Positions 17,979 through 26,840 are shown, counted from the first letter of the stretch. The stretch: DNA of 64,000 nucleotides from WVXP01 sp964348095 (GCA_964348095.1 CAYGBK010000129.1:1-64000); one strand, 5' to 3'. The notes: generated by a model not told the origin, from the letters alone. Translations and numbers: made by a program.

Positions 17979-18888
17979 CAGCGATGTCCTCTCGCTCGGG
18001 TGCTTTCATCATGTGGAAGCTCTTCCAAATGTACCATTGGTCAGGATAGGTGTAAACAAGCTTTTCGAGTTTCCTTAGAATGGTCTCCGTCAAGTTGCGG
18101 GGACCGGTCCCGTCGGATCCGCAGACATCATCTATCTGAGCCGTATAATGCCCCTTCCCTTCCCTTCTGACATAACCAAACACAACGGGAGATCCTGACC
18201 TCTTTTGGAGGATCGGCAACGTCCGATCCACACGAAATGAGGCCCCGAAGAGCGGTATCGATTCTGCTGCATCGGTCTTCCAACATTCTACTTCATCACA
18301 TTGGGTAATCAGAATGCGGCCCTCTTTAAGGGCCGAGAGGGCCAGAACGAAACTGCTCTTTCGATTGGCGTCGATGATTCTGGCTCCCACACGTGATGCC
18401 TTTTCCTCACATCGCTTTTTGAGCCGTTGAGTCTTGAACTTTGCGACGATGGCAATCTGATAACCGAGGAGAGTCAAGAAACCAGGCATGAATTCGAGAG
18501 CTCCAAAATGCGGGCTAACCAGGATCAATCCCTTTTTTTCCGTAAGCCGCTGGTCCAACAATCTTCTTCCAGAGATACGGATCCTTTCCAGAAAATAGGT
18601 TTTCCATTGGCCGTCACAACAGCAGGCAAGAAAGAGTTTCTCGAAGTAATGATAAAAGATTCCCCTTAAGGTTGACCGGAAAAGACGGTCAATTTCTTTT
18701 CGGGACCAGTTTTTCCCAAAGACCTCATCGATGTTTTTTCTTATGGTTTCTCTGGTTTTTCGGTTTGTCAGGAAGTACAGTGTGGTTAAAAGCCGCAGGA
18801 AATGGAAAGAAATCTTCCAGGGTGCAAGCTTGACAAAAATCAGGAAGAAGTTGCACTGCAGGAATCTACTGAGATTGCCCCCCTTCAC
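17863..18888 (-). CDS. Lysophospholipid / lipid A-type acyltransferase (LpxL/HtrB family)
   Basis: This 341-residue protein has the H-x4-E catalytic motif (HFGALE) and the GVRRE-like segment late in the chain. It fits the LpxL/HtrB family, which acylates lipid A at the inner membrane. The start is GTG 18888 with GGAGG upstream. The last 38 residues overlap the epimerase gene in another frame. A sigma-54-type promoter and paired palindromes lie upstream, leaving a leader of about 225 bases. First gene of the acyltransferase-epimerase-cinA operon. Confidence 0.85.
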   Translation of the reverse strand: MKGGNLSRFLQCNFFLIFVKLAPWKISFHFLRLLTTLYFLTNRKTRETIRKNIDEVFGKNWSRKEIDRLFRSTLRGIFYHYFEKLFLACCCDGQWKTYFLERIRISGRRLLDQRLTEKKGLILVSPHFGALEFMPGFLTLLGYQIAIVAKFKTQRLKKRCEEKASRVGARIIDANRKSSFVLALSALKEGRILITQCDEVECWKTDAAESIPLFGASFRVDRTLPILQKRSGSPVVFGYVRREGKGHYTAQIDDVCGSDGTGPRNLTETILRKLEKLVYTYPDQWYIWKSFHMMKAPEREDIAVEDRTGRGFSIKSPLIPTSQPSYHFPNLHRQYRCQASL

Positions 18889-19122
18889 CCCCCTTGACCT
18901 CCGACAAAGAAACGAAAATGAGAACAGATTCCAAAATAGATCCTTTCACCAGTTGTTCACCCCTCACAAAAACAGTTCGCCAATCCCTGATCAAAGCGTC
19001 TAGAACCCGAGGACCGCTCTATCAAAGACCAGACAAGACGTAAAACAGTATTTTATCAAACATGCCAAGTCAAGAAAAAAATCCCCTTTTTGAGGAAAAA
19101 ATGACTACACTGCAGGATGAAG

Positions 19123-19139
19123 TAGCAATAAGTGTACCG
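19123..19139 (-). promoter_or_regulatory. Sigma-54 (-24/-12) promoter of the acyltransferase-epimerase-cinA operon
   Basis: The minus strand reads CGGTACACTTATTGCT with GG and GC exactly 10 bases apart (GG complement at 19137-19138, GC at 19125-19126). The -12 element TTGCT is perfect and GG.AC of the -24 element is kept. Transcription would start near 19113, about 225 bases before GTG 18888. Confidence 0.55.
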
Positions 19140-19202
19140 AAAGCCAATCCTTTGTTATATTATTGATATTGAATGAGTTTTTGAATCTACCCGGAAAAAC
19201 CT

Positions 19203-19251
19203 CTATCAAATTGATAGTGACAGGCTGGCCATTAGTCTATCATTTTGATAA
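19203..19251. promoter_or_regulatory. Paired palindromic operators (enhancer-binding-protein sites)
   Basis: CTATCAAATTGATAG (19203-19217) is a perfect 7-1-7 palindrome. CTATCATTTTGATAA (19237-19251) is a degenerate copy. Their centres are 34 bases apart and lie about 97 and 131 bases upstream of the predicted sigma-54 start near 19113, the usual range for NtrC-type activators. A third copy lies at 21115-21129. Confidence 0.6.
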
Positions 19252-19702
19252 GAACGGACGCCACGTCGATTCTGTGACGTACCGGAAAAGATAGGTCGAT
19301 CCACGGTCACCTCTTCCCCTATGTCGCATGGCGCACGCCGGAATTATCATGTCAAGTTTCCGAGAGAAATTTGCTTGAGATTTCATAACGAGTTGAGGGT
19401 GTTGTGAGTTTCCGATTCCGACCGTCTCCATGCCCCTTTTCGCTTATTCCACAGTCCTTTTGATGAATCTAAGACTGGCTCCGGGCATCGAACCCTGAGG
19501 AGCCACTTTGTGTCAAAACTCCCCCGCTCCTAGCGGGACTCGCCCGTGGTTTGTGGGCAAGAAACATTTCCATGAACGATTAAAAGGCCGTGGGCAATAA
19601 TCCGTCAGGGTTAAGGACAAAACTGAGGAAACTCAAGAACATTATGGAACGACATCAGAATCCTGCGGAAGGTCAGCCGGCTTGTATCCGTTTGACACAT
19701 GA
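19252..19702. other. Non-coding stretch with two stem-loops
   Basis: No gene is seen. Bases 19476-19505 pair as TGGCTCC/GGAGCCA with an inner GGG/CCC and a loop that reads TTCGATG on the minus strand, like a tRNA acceptor/T-arm minihelix with no tRNA body. Bases 19523-19537 form a second hairpin, CCCGC/GCGGG. A fragment resembling the dispersed repeat (CCCGTGGTTTGTGG) starts near 19542. Confidence 0.4.
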
Positions 19703-21088
19703 TTAGCTACGGATTTGATATTTTCTCAGCTTTCGATAGAGCGTTGCTTCTCCGATTCCAAGCATCTGTGCAGCCCGCTTACGGTTGGAACCGGCTTTCG
19801 TGAGCGCATTTTGAATCGCCACCTTTTCGTAGGCAGCCAAGGTGCCATCAGAGGGCTGGACAAAACTCTGGGACGCCTCTGGGGAGGAGATTTGGAGTTT
19901 CGGCGGCAGATCTTCGGGAAGAATGGTGTCTTCCTTGCCGAGTGCAACAGCGCGCCTCATGACGTTTTCCAGTTCCCGTATGTTTCCAGGCCAGTCGTAT
20001 TCTTCCAAACAGAAGAGAGCCTCCGGGGAGGCATCTCTCACGGGGGAGTAATCGGTGGCAAAGCGTTTCAAAAAATACGTGACGAGCAGAGCAATGTCCT
20101 CTTTCCTATCCCTGAGGGGTGGGACATTTATTGTCAGCACGTTCAACCTGTAGAAGAGATCTTCACGAAACCGTCCCCGGTCAACTTCCTCGGCAAGGTC
20201 TCGATTCGTTGCGGCAAAAATCCTGACGTCGACTTGATGGCTTCTGCTGCTCCCAACGGGTCGAACCTCCTTCTCTTGAATGGTTCTGAGAAGCTTAACC
20301 TGAACAGCTTGAGAGATCTCGCTGACCTCATCGAGAAACAGAGTGCCCTCATCGGCTGACCGAATCAGCCCTAATGTGGAGGTATGGGCGCCGGTGAAGG
20401 CTCCTTTCACATGTCCAAAAAGCTCACTTTCCATCACCGTCTCACTGATAGCAGCACAGTCAACCGGAACGAATCTGCTGTCGCGTCGAGGGCTGTGATG
20501 ATGAATAGCGCGAGCCACCAACTGCTTACCGGTTCCAGTTTCACCCTGAATCAATATAGTAGCATCCGTCGGCCCAACTTGAGTGATCATCTGTTTCAGT
20601 TTCAGAATACCCGTCGAGTTTCCCACCAAGTGGTCGAATCCAAATTGAAAATTCATCTTCGCCTGTAGTTTCCGATTCTCCTCATTCAATTCCCATATTT
20701 GATACAGTTGAGCGACCCGAGCCCGAAGTGCCTCAGCGGAGAAAGGTTTTTCCAAGAAATCGACGGCGCCCAGCTTCATAGCTCTCACGGCCTCTTTCAC
20801 GCCCCCATGACCGGTAAGCATGATGACGCTTATCCCAGGGTGGAGTTTTCGCACCTCTTTCAAAAGGGTAAGACCGTCCATGCCAGGCATCTTAAAGTCG
20901 ATAAGAGCAGCGTCGAACCGTGTTTTTGTTATGAGGGAGACCGCATCCTCTCCGGTGAGGGCTGTCTGAATGTGATAACCATCGTCGGAGAAAATCCTCT
21001 GGAGGAAAGAAAGGACGATAGGCTCATCATCAACCAAAAGAAGGGAGAATCCCGTTGGGTTAGCTTTCATAGGACCGTATAATGCCAC
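19703..21088 (-). CDS. NtrC-family sigma-54 response regulator
   Basis: The protein has about 455-461 residues. A receiver (LLLVDDEPIV, phospho-Asp in ALIDFKMPG) is followed by an AAA+ domain with Walker A GETGTGKQ, a canonical GAFTGA loop and Walker B LFLDEVSE, then a Fis-type helix-turn-helix (NRKRAAQMLGIGEATLYRKL). The start is uncertain: GTG 21088, or ATG 21070, which I slightly prefer because the receiver starts soon after. No kinase gene is adjacent. A perfect CTATCAA-T-TTGATAG palindrome sits 27-45 bases upstream of the start, suggesting self-control. Confidence 0.93.
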   Translation of the reverse strand: MALYGPMKANPTGFSLLLVDDEPIVLSFLQRIFSDDGYHIQTALTGEDAVSLITKTRFDAALIDFKMPGMDGLTLLKEVRKLHPGISVIMLTGHGGVKEAVRAMKLGAVDFLEKPFSAEALRARVAQLYQIWELNEENRKLQAKMNFQFGFDHLVGNSTGILKLKQMITQVGPTDATILIQGETGTGKQLVARAIHHHSPRRDSRFVPVDCAAISETVMESELFGHVKGAFTGAHTSTLGLIRSADEGTLFLDEVSEISQAVQVKLLRTIQEKEVRPVGSSRSHQVDVRIFAATNRDLAEEVDRGRFREDLFYRLNVLTINVPPLRDRKEDIALLVTYFLKRFATDYSPVRDASPEALFCLEEYDWPGNIRELENVMRRAVALGKEDTILPEDLPPKLQISSPEASQSFVQPSDGTLAAYEKVAIQNALTKAGSNRKRAAQMLGIGEATLYRKLRKYQIRS

Positions 21089-21114
21089 AAGGCCGAGCGC
21101 TTTTCAACAAAAAA

Positions 21115-21129
21115 CTATCAATTTGATAG
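21115..21129. promoter_or_regulatory. Palindromic operator upstream of the NtrC-family gene
   Basis: CTATCAATTTGATAG is a perfect 7-1-7 palindrome identical in both arms to the site at 19203-19217; only the centre base differs. Its closeness to the start of the 19703-21088 gene suggests autoregulation, probably repression of a nearby promoter. Confidence 0.6.
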
Positions 21130-21288
21130 GTTGAGCAGTGACCTGCCGACTGTAAACCTGAACCTGTCCTGAAACCTTTGATCACGGGCCTGAGCGGGCT
21201 ACAGGTGGACTTCCGACTTGGCTGATTGACCGAGACAGCCGGCGTGGATTTCTGCAACTCCCAAATGGTGATTCAGGGGGTAAAAAAA

Positions 21289-21310
21289 GGCAGGGCCGTA
21301 TAGCCCTGCC
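21289..21310 (-). terminator. Intrinsic terminator, minus direction
   Basis: A GGCAGGGC/GCCCTGCC stem of 8 bp with a 6-base loop is followed on the minus strand by seven T residues (21282-21288). It would end a minus-strand transcript coming from above 21310, where no gene is known. Confidence 0.75.
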
Positions 21311-21777
21311 AAATGAAAAGAGGTAAATGTTTGTTTCTATATTGTTTTATACCAGTCAAACATTAAAAAGAGATTAAACACAGATTAAAGTTTTTTAATC
21401 CTCACGACCCGTTACCTAACACTGCTCCTCCCGCCGACTGAAACTAACGTGTGACCCGTTCCAGGGCCTGGCCGTTCTTGACCCTTCTCATTCCCCCGTC
21501 AGGGATACGCCAGTCGAGACGATGGGGTCTCCTATTGCAAACTTTCATCGGAAAAGAATTTTCAAGGGAAATCGTCATATTTTCCTTCATTTTGGGTGCG
21601 AATGGAGACACTGTTCATTTGGTCGCCATCGGAGGCTGGGCAAGTGGTGGTCAGGCCCCACATGTCCTCCCCGCCTTGACATCCCTTGGCCCAGATGTTA
21701 GCCTACCAAAGCAGAAACATCTTACTATTCAAGGGCTTTTCATTTGTCACATCGAGATGCTCTTGTTGGACATACCA
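21311..21777. other. Intergenic region, possible small RNA locus on the minus strand
   Basis: No protein gene is supported. Inverted repeats AATGTTTG (21326-21333) / CAAACATT (21357-21364) and GATTAAA (21383-21389) / TTTAATC (21394-21400) lie just upstream of the minus-strand terminator, so a structured RNA of up to about 150 bases is possible. The plus frame from 21451 is open into the receiver gene but its early part does not look coding. Confidence 0.35.
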
Positions 21778-22146
21778 ATGAAGAAAAAGAAAACCATCCT
21801 CATTGTGGACGATGATGAGAATCAGCGTTTTCTATGTCAGGAAGCCCTGACCGATGAAGGCTATCGGGTTATATCCGCCAAAGATGGGAAAGAGGCCCTT
21901 GCTAAGGTCGAGGAGGAACCGCCAGATCTGGTGATACTTGATATCGTCATGCCAGAAATGGATGGCATGGAGGCGATGACCCGGATACTCAGAAAACACA
22001 GGAGGATTCCCGTTATCTTGAATACGAGTTACTCCAGATACCGTGAAGATTTCATAACGTGGGCAGCAGATGCTTACGTCGTGAAATCACCTGATTTTGT
22101 TGAATTGAAAGAGAAAATAAAAGAACTTCTTTCGAATTCTCCGTAA
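21778..22146 (+). CDS. Single-domain response regulator (CheY-like)
   Basis: The 122 residues are one receiver: acidic triad in LIVDDDENQ, phospho-Asp in LVILDIVMPEMDG, Thr in ILNTSYS and Lys in VVKSPDF. There is no output domain, so it must act by protein contact or as a phosphate relay. ATG 21778 begins MKKKKTILIVDDD; the ribosome site is weak and ATG 21757 is an alternative. Its neighbours are the divergent NtrC-family gene and the convergent mpl; partner unknown. Confidence 0.88.
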   Translation: MKKKKTILIVDDDENQRFLCQEALTDEGYRVISAKDGKEALAKVEEEPPDLVILDIVMPEMDGMEAMTRILRKHRRIPVILNTSYSRYREDFITWAADAYVVKSPDFVELKEKIKELLSNSP

Positions 22147-22208
22147 CACGGGGACCCCAAAAGGAAACAATGACATCGAGCTTCGTGCTCCTCAATTACC
22201 GAATCTAA

Positions 22209-23606
22209 TCAGGGGGTCATAAGTTTATCCACAATACCCTCAAAACTGCCATTACTCATAACCAGAATGATCTCTCCTTCCCGCACACCGGACATGAGAA
22301 AGTCAACGATGGCGTCCACGTCTGGAATGTGATGGGCCTCTATGGAATAATCCCGCTCGATATCTGAGGCCAGTTGTGATGGGTCGAGTCGATGGGCGGG
22401 GTCAATCTTCTCTTCTCGATATACCGCTCCGATAATCACTCTCGACGCTTTCTGAAATGCTCCTGCCAATTCCGTCTGGAAGTGATTTCGCCGGGTCGTA
22501 TTACTCCGCGGTTCGAAGACAGCCCAGATGGGATGTTCAGGATAATGACGTTCAACAGCAGAAATGGTTTTGGCGATGGAGGTTGGATGATGAGCGAAGT
22601 CGTCGAATACTATCGCCCCTCTGATAGTCCCCTTTTTCTCCATCCGTCGGCAAACGCCTTGGAAAGTCTTGAACCCACTTTCCACGGCCTCATGGGGCAC
22701 CCCCAACCAGCGGCAGGCGATGAAAACCGCCCCAGCATTGAGTGCATTGTGCTCTCCCATGAGGGGAAGACTGAGTCGCCCCATCGACTCCCCGTCGTGA
22801 TGTATAGAAAAGTCTATCCCCTCTCCCGTGGCCTCTATGTCACTCACCTGCCACGGGATCCCCTTGTTGAGGCCATACCACTCAATGGGGCTAAACGTCT
22901 TTTCTAAGACCCGTCTGACAACAGGGTCGTCTCCATTGGCCACGATCAAACCCTTCCGTGGGACCAAGCGTGGCAGACGGGCAAAAGCCTTCTCAATCTC
23001 ACCCAGATCATCATAAATATCCGCATGGTCAAATTCGATGTTGCTAATGATCACCAGATCTGGCGAATAGCAGAGAAACTTTGGCCTCTTGTCAAAGAAC
23101 GCTGTGTCATATTCGTCTCCCTCAAGAACCACCTCAGGGCCGACTCCCAGTTTTGCTCCCCTCCCGAAATTGAGGGGGATGCCTCCAACGAAAAAAGAGG
23201 GCTCTCTCCCACATCTTTCGAGAACCCAGGTTAACAGTGACGTAATCGTCGTCTTACCATGGGTTCCAGCAACCACAAGAGTGCGCTTTCCTCGAATAAG
23301 TTCCCCTTTCAACAACTCGGGTAGGGAGAGATAGGGTATCTCAAGGTCCAGCACGTCCTCGACCTCTGCATTCCCTCGGGAGATGGCATTTCCGATCACG
23401 ACCAGATCCGGCCGAGGGACCAGGTTGGAGGGATCGAAGGCCGTCGCAAAGGGTATGCCCTCGTTTTCCAGGTACCGGCTCATCGGTGGATACACCCCGG
23501 TGTCTGAACCGGTCACCTTAAACCCTTTCTCCTTCATTAATGCGGCCGCCGCCGCCATTCCGCTACCGCAGATTCCAATAAAATGGATGTGTTTCTGATT
23601 GCTCAT
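22209..23606 (-). CDS. mpl: UDP-N-acetylmuramate:L-Ala-gamma-D-Glu-meso-DAP ligase
   Basis: This 465-residue Mur ligase has the NADP-like start HFIGICGSGMAAAAALM, the ATP motif GTHGKTTITSLL and the C-terminal ERRSN-like FEPRSNTTRRNHF. It matches Mpl, which re-attaches recycled murein tripeptide to UDP-MurNAc in the cytoplasm, better than MurC. The start overlaps the LD-carboxypeptidase stop by 4 bases. LD-carboxypeptidase makes tripeptide from tetrapeptide, so the two genes form a recycling pair. It implies meso-diaminopimelate murein. Confidence 0.92.
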   Translation of the reverse strand: MSNQKHIHFIGICGSGMAAAAALMKEKGFKVTGSDTGVYPPMSRYLENEGIPFATAFDPSNLVPRPDLVVIGNAISRGNAEVEDVLDLEIPYLSLPELLKGELIRGKRTLVVAGTHGKTTITSLLTWVLERCGREPSFFVGGIPLNFGRGAKLGVGPEVVLEGDEYDTAFFDKRPKFLCYSPDLVIISNIEFDHADIYDDLGEIEKAFARLPRLVPRKGLIVANGDDPVVRRVLEKTFSPIEWYGLNKGIPWQVSDIEATGEGIDFSIHHDGESMGRLSLPLMGEHNALNAGAVFIACRWLGVPHEAVESGFKTFQGVCRRMEKKGTIRGAIVFDDFAHHPTSIAKTISAVERHYPEHPIWAVFEPRSNTTRRNHFQTELAGAFQKASRVIIGAVYREEKIDPAHRLDPSQLASDIERDYSIEAHHIPDVDAIVDFLMSGVREGEIILVMSNGSFEGIVDKLMTP

Positions 23607-24532
23607 CGAACTGCCAACCCACTCTCGTTGAAAATAACCTGACCGCGACGTCCATCAAGGGTCACTTCAACACCAAGGGGGATGGTGAGATTCTTCCGGC
23701 CATGGCCCGACGGGAAATCCAGGACTATCGGAACCTCCAGATCCTTAAAGAGGTCGAGGACCACAGCCCCCAGGTCGATTCCGTCTCTCCCCTCACAACT
23801 CACCATTTCGCCGAAAACAATGCCCCGAATTCGATCGAGTTTTCCAGCTTGTTTCAAATGGGTCAACATCCGGTCGATTCTATAGAGTGGCTCATTGAAA
23901 TCCTCCACAAAAAGGATCGCGCCATCGAGATCTATCTCATAGGATGTTCCAACTGTAGTGACCAACAGGGAGAGACACCCACCTTTAATCTTCCCCTTTC
24001 CTATGCCTGTCTTGAGCGGTTTACAAGGGGGAATTTCGGAAGGAAAACCCCTATGTAATGCCTCTTTTAGACTGGACTGAGTTACTCGTGCGTTTCCTTC
24101 TAGGAATTGGGCTGTCGCCAGATTGGGCCCGTGAAAAGGGATCAGGTGACACGCTTCCAGGAGATAGACTAGAAGGGACGTGACATCGCTTGATCCGATG
24201 AATACCTTTGGATTTCTCGAAATGATCTCGGAGTCTAGAAAGGGAATGATCCGTTGGGACCCATATCCACCTCGAGCACAGAATATAGCCCGGATTTCAG
24301 GGTCTGAAAACAAGGCCATCAGATCCTGCGCCCGTTCTCGATCATCTCCTGCAAAGTAGTGGCTCCTGCGCAGCGGATCAAACCTCGCTTTCACCTCAAA
24401 GCCAAACTCCTCTAAAATAGAAACTGCCTGACCGAGATGTGCTCTCCCCTCTGGGGTAAGGCATGCTCCGGGGGCGGTGATGGCAACACAGTCTCCGCGT
24501 TTGAGAGGAACCGACTTGACAAGTTTTTTCAA
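23603..24532 (-). CDS. ldcA: LD-carboxypeptidase (peptidase S66)
   Basis: The 309 residues match LdcA/MccF: an N-terminal AITAPGACL segment, the nucleophile Ser in FIGSSDVTSLL (near residue 114) after ARGGYGSQRI, and Glu/His residues in FVEDFNEPLYRIDRM and FPSGHGRKN completing the triad. It removes the terminal D-Ala from murein tetrapeptide in the cytoplasm. The start codon is TTG 24532 behind GGGAGTG. A sigma-54-like promoter lies about 55 bases upstream. Confidence 0.92.
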   Translation of the reverse strand: MKKLVKSVPLKRGDCVAITAPGACLTPEGRAHLGQAVSILEEFGFEVKARFDPLRRSHYFAGDDRERAQDLMALFSDPEIRAIFCARGGYGSQRIIPFLDSEIISRNPKVFIGSSDVTSLLVYLLEACHLIPFHGPNLATAQFLEGNARVTQSSLKEALHRGFPSEIPPCKPLKTGIGKGKIKGGCLSLLVTTVGTSYEIDLDGAILFVEDFNEPLYRIDRMLTHLKQAGKLDRIRGIVFGEMVSCEGRDGIDLGAVVLDLFKDLEVPIVLDFPSGHGRKNLTIPLGVEVTLDGRRGQVIFNESGLAVR

Positions 24533-24588
24533 AGAGATTCACTCCCTGGGCACCGAGCCGTCCGGTATGAATGGCGTTCTATAATCTT

Positions 24589-24605
24589 ATGCAAAACCAA
24601 CGCCG
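24589..24605 (-). promoter_or_regulatory. Candidate sigma-54 promoter of ldcA-mpl
   Basis: The minus strand reads CGGCGTTGGTTTTGCAT with GG and GC 10 bases apart. The -12 element TTGCA is perfect; at -24 only GGC fits. Transcription would start near 24579, 47 bases before TTG 24532. No CTATCAA palindrome is seen upstream. Confidence 0.42.
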
Positions 24606-24730
24606 CAGGCAAGAGAAAGGAGAGCAAAACGACATGGTCTAAAAGCATTAAAGGAAAAGACCCTGCATGCCGATAAGATCACCTAGAGAAGTCACACGGA
24701 AGAATTTGAATTTCCAAGGAGGGAAATACC

Positions 24731-25840
24731 ATGGCTCAGAAAGAGAAAACCCCGGACACGGGCGCTGAATTGATCCAGAAAGTCATTGCTGGAGCCTATA
24801 AATATCCGGTCTCAGATATCCATTTCAAGGTCGGTGAGCCTCCCTTTTATCGCATCTACGGGGAATTAAAAAGGCTTAATTCAACCCCCCTATCGTCGGA
24901 GGATCTTCACATGATCGCGAGGGCCCTCCGACCCGATTTCGATCAACTTCAGGGCGAGAACAATTGGAAGCAATTTGATTTCTCTGTGGCTACCAATCGT
25001 TTGGGAAGGTTTCGGGTCAGCACATTCAAGCAGAAGGATACAATTGCAATGGTCCTCCGGGTGATTCCTATGGAGATCCCAAGTTTTACACAACTGCGCC
25101 TTCCGCTTGCTATCAAAAGAATCGCAAGCTTCGACCGAGGATTGATACTGGTGACAGGAGCAACGGGTATGGGCAAATCCACCACAATTGCGTCAGTGCT
25201 CGATTTTGTCAATAAGAATTGGTGCAAGCATATACTCACCATTGAAGATCCCATAGAATTTAATATTGTCAGCGACAAGAGCAGCGTTTCCCAGCGGGAG
25301 ATTGGCAGGGACCTGCAGGACTTTCACAGTGGATTGTGGGCAGCGATGCGACAGGATCCAGACATCATATTCATTGGAGAAATCAGGGACGCAAAAACGA
25401 TGGATGTCGCTATTCAGGCGGCTGAAACCGGTCATTTTGTGGTAAGTACCGTTCATACACCTGATGTGACTCGAACCATTAGCCGGGTTATCGGCCTTTT
25501 CCCTTCTGAGGATCAACACATGCTTCGAACTAGACTAGCGGAAAACGTGAAGGCGATTGTCTCCCAGAACCTCCTTCCCAGAAAAGACCAGACAGGTCGT
25601 GTGCTTGCCACGGAGATCCTTATCAATAACTACTCTGTTCAGGACTGCATTCGCGACCCGGACGGCACACCTCAAGATCTGCTGCGGCACATCGAGAACG
25701 GGATGGATGAATATCAGATGCAGACATTCGAACACGATCTTGTTAGTCTCCTTAAGGAAGACCTCATAACCATGGATGTTGCGAAAGAGGCGGCCCGAAG
25801 CCCGTCAGATTTTGCGAAGAGTCTAGATCTCACCCGATGA
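24731..25840 (+). CDS. Type IV pilus retraction ATPase, PilT/PilU family
   Basis: The 369 residues show the PilT layout: N-terminal domain with DIHFKVGEPPFYRIYGEL, Walker A GATGMGKSTT (near 142), Asp box TIEDPIEF, Walker B IIFIGEIRD and the His box STVHTPDV. It would power pilus retraction at the inner membrane. The C-terminal region lacks a clear AIRNLIRE motif of classical PilT, so it may be a PilU-like or divergent paralogue. AAGGAGGG gives a strong ribosome site. No other pilus gene is in the window. Confidence 0.9.
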   Translation: MAQKEKTPDTGAELIQKVIAGAYKYPVSDIHFKVGEPPFYRIYGELKRLNSTPLSSEDLHMIARALRPDFDQLQGENNWKQFDFSVATNRLGRFRVSTFKQKDTIAMVLRVIPMEIPSFTQLRLPLAIKRIASFDRGLILVTGATGMGKSTTIASVLDFVNKNWCKHILTIEDPIEFNIVSDKSSVSQREIGRDLQDFHSGLWAAMRQDPDIIFIGEIRDAKTMDVAIQAAETGHFVVSTVHTPDVTRTISRVIGLFPSEDQHMLRTRLAENVKAIVSQNLLPRKDQTGRVLATEILINNYSVQDCIRDPDGTPQDLLRHIENGMDEYQMQTFEHDLVSLLKEDLITMDVAKEAARSPSDFAKSLDLTR

Positions 25841-26092
25841 CGAATGTGGTAGCCTCTGGATAGCTCACCTAAGCGGTAGAATCACCCGACCCGAGTTAGC
25901 CAAGCCTGTGAATTGGACAGCTGACATTCACGTGAAGACGTCCTATGTTATCAGCCACCCAATGTTTTTGGCGCCCAGAAACCTTGGCCATCCTCGGTCG
26001 AAATTTTTCGACAGTGATTCTTGGGGCCCCTGGCGGCACTGAAAAGACGTGGGACAACTATCTTGGGAATCAGAAGCCGCTCACCTTTGCCC

Positions 26093-26740
26093 TTACCCAA
26101 AACTGGCAATAATTCGAATGAGAAAGAGAAACATAAACTGGGCCGGGAAAAAGATGATTTTGAAAACTGGGGTCATAATCAGCAGGAGGAGTATGAGAAA
26201 TCCATAGCGACCGATCCTGTCGAATTGAACAGCAGCCCTATAGGACAGGAGCTCTCTCAGGATATGAGATCCGTCTAGTGGTGGAATAGGGACTAGGTTG
26301 AAAACCGCCAAAAGAAGATTTATCCAGATCCCACCCTGGGGGAGAATTCGCAGCGCCCGCTCAAAGGGTGCCAAAAAAGGAAGATTTGCCAATGCGACTT
26401 GCCCGATAATACCAACAACGGTGAAAGAGAGGGCGAGCAGGAAATTCGTGGCTGGACCCGAAAGGGAGACAAGGATATCGTCTCGACCTGGGTTCCTGAA
26501 GTTTCTCGGATTCACAGGAACAGGCTTTGCCCAGGCGATGAAAAAGCTTGATTTTGTTAGGATCAGGAGCAGAGGAAAGAGAATCGATCCGAACGGATCG
26601 ATATGAGGAACTGGATTAAGGGTAATCCGTCCGGCGAATCTAGCTGTATCATCCCCGCATCGAGAGGCCATAAATCCGTGGGCGCACTCGTGCATGACCA
26701 CAGAAAAAAGAAGAACAGGGAGCCAGAGAATCCATTCCAT
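26093..26740 (-). CDS. Site-2 protease family membrane metalloprotease (M50)
   Basis: The 215 residues carry the zinc motif HECAHG (near residue 18) in the first membrane helix and the second motif NLVPIPPLDGSH, with several more helices. This is the short rhomboid-like M50 subgroup without a PDZ domain, which cleaves within membrane helices. Substrate unknown. The start has AAGGATG upstream. Overlapping plus-strand frames are shadows. Confidence 0.9.
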   Translation of the reverse strand: MEWILWLPVLLFSVVMHECAHGFMASRCGDDTARFAGRITLNPVPHIDPFGSILFPLLLILTKSSFFIAWAKPVPVNPRNFRNPGRDDILVSLSGPATNFLLALSFTVVGIIGQVALANLPFLAPFERALRILPQGGIWINLLLAVFNLVPIPPLDGSHILRELLSYRAAVQFDRIGRYGFLILLLLIMTPVFKIIFFPAQFMFLFLIRIIASFG

Positions 26741-26840
26741 CTTTCATCCTTCTTCGACAAAGGGAAAGGGCCAACGGTGGACCGTCGCGTCAGCGTCTTA
26801 TTTCTTCAAATATCCGTTATGATTGAGAGCAATTGCAATG

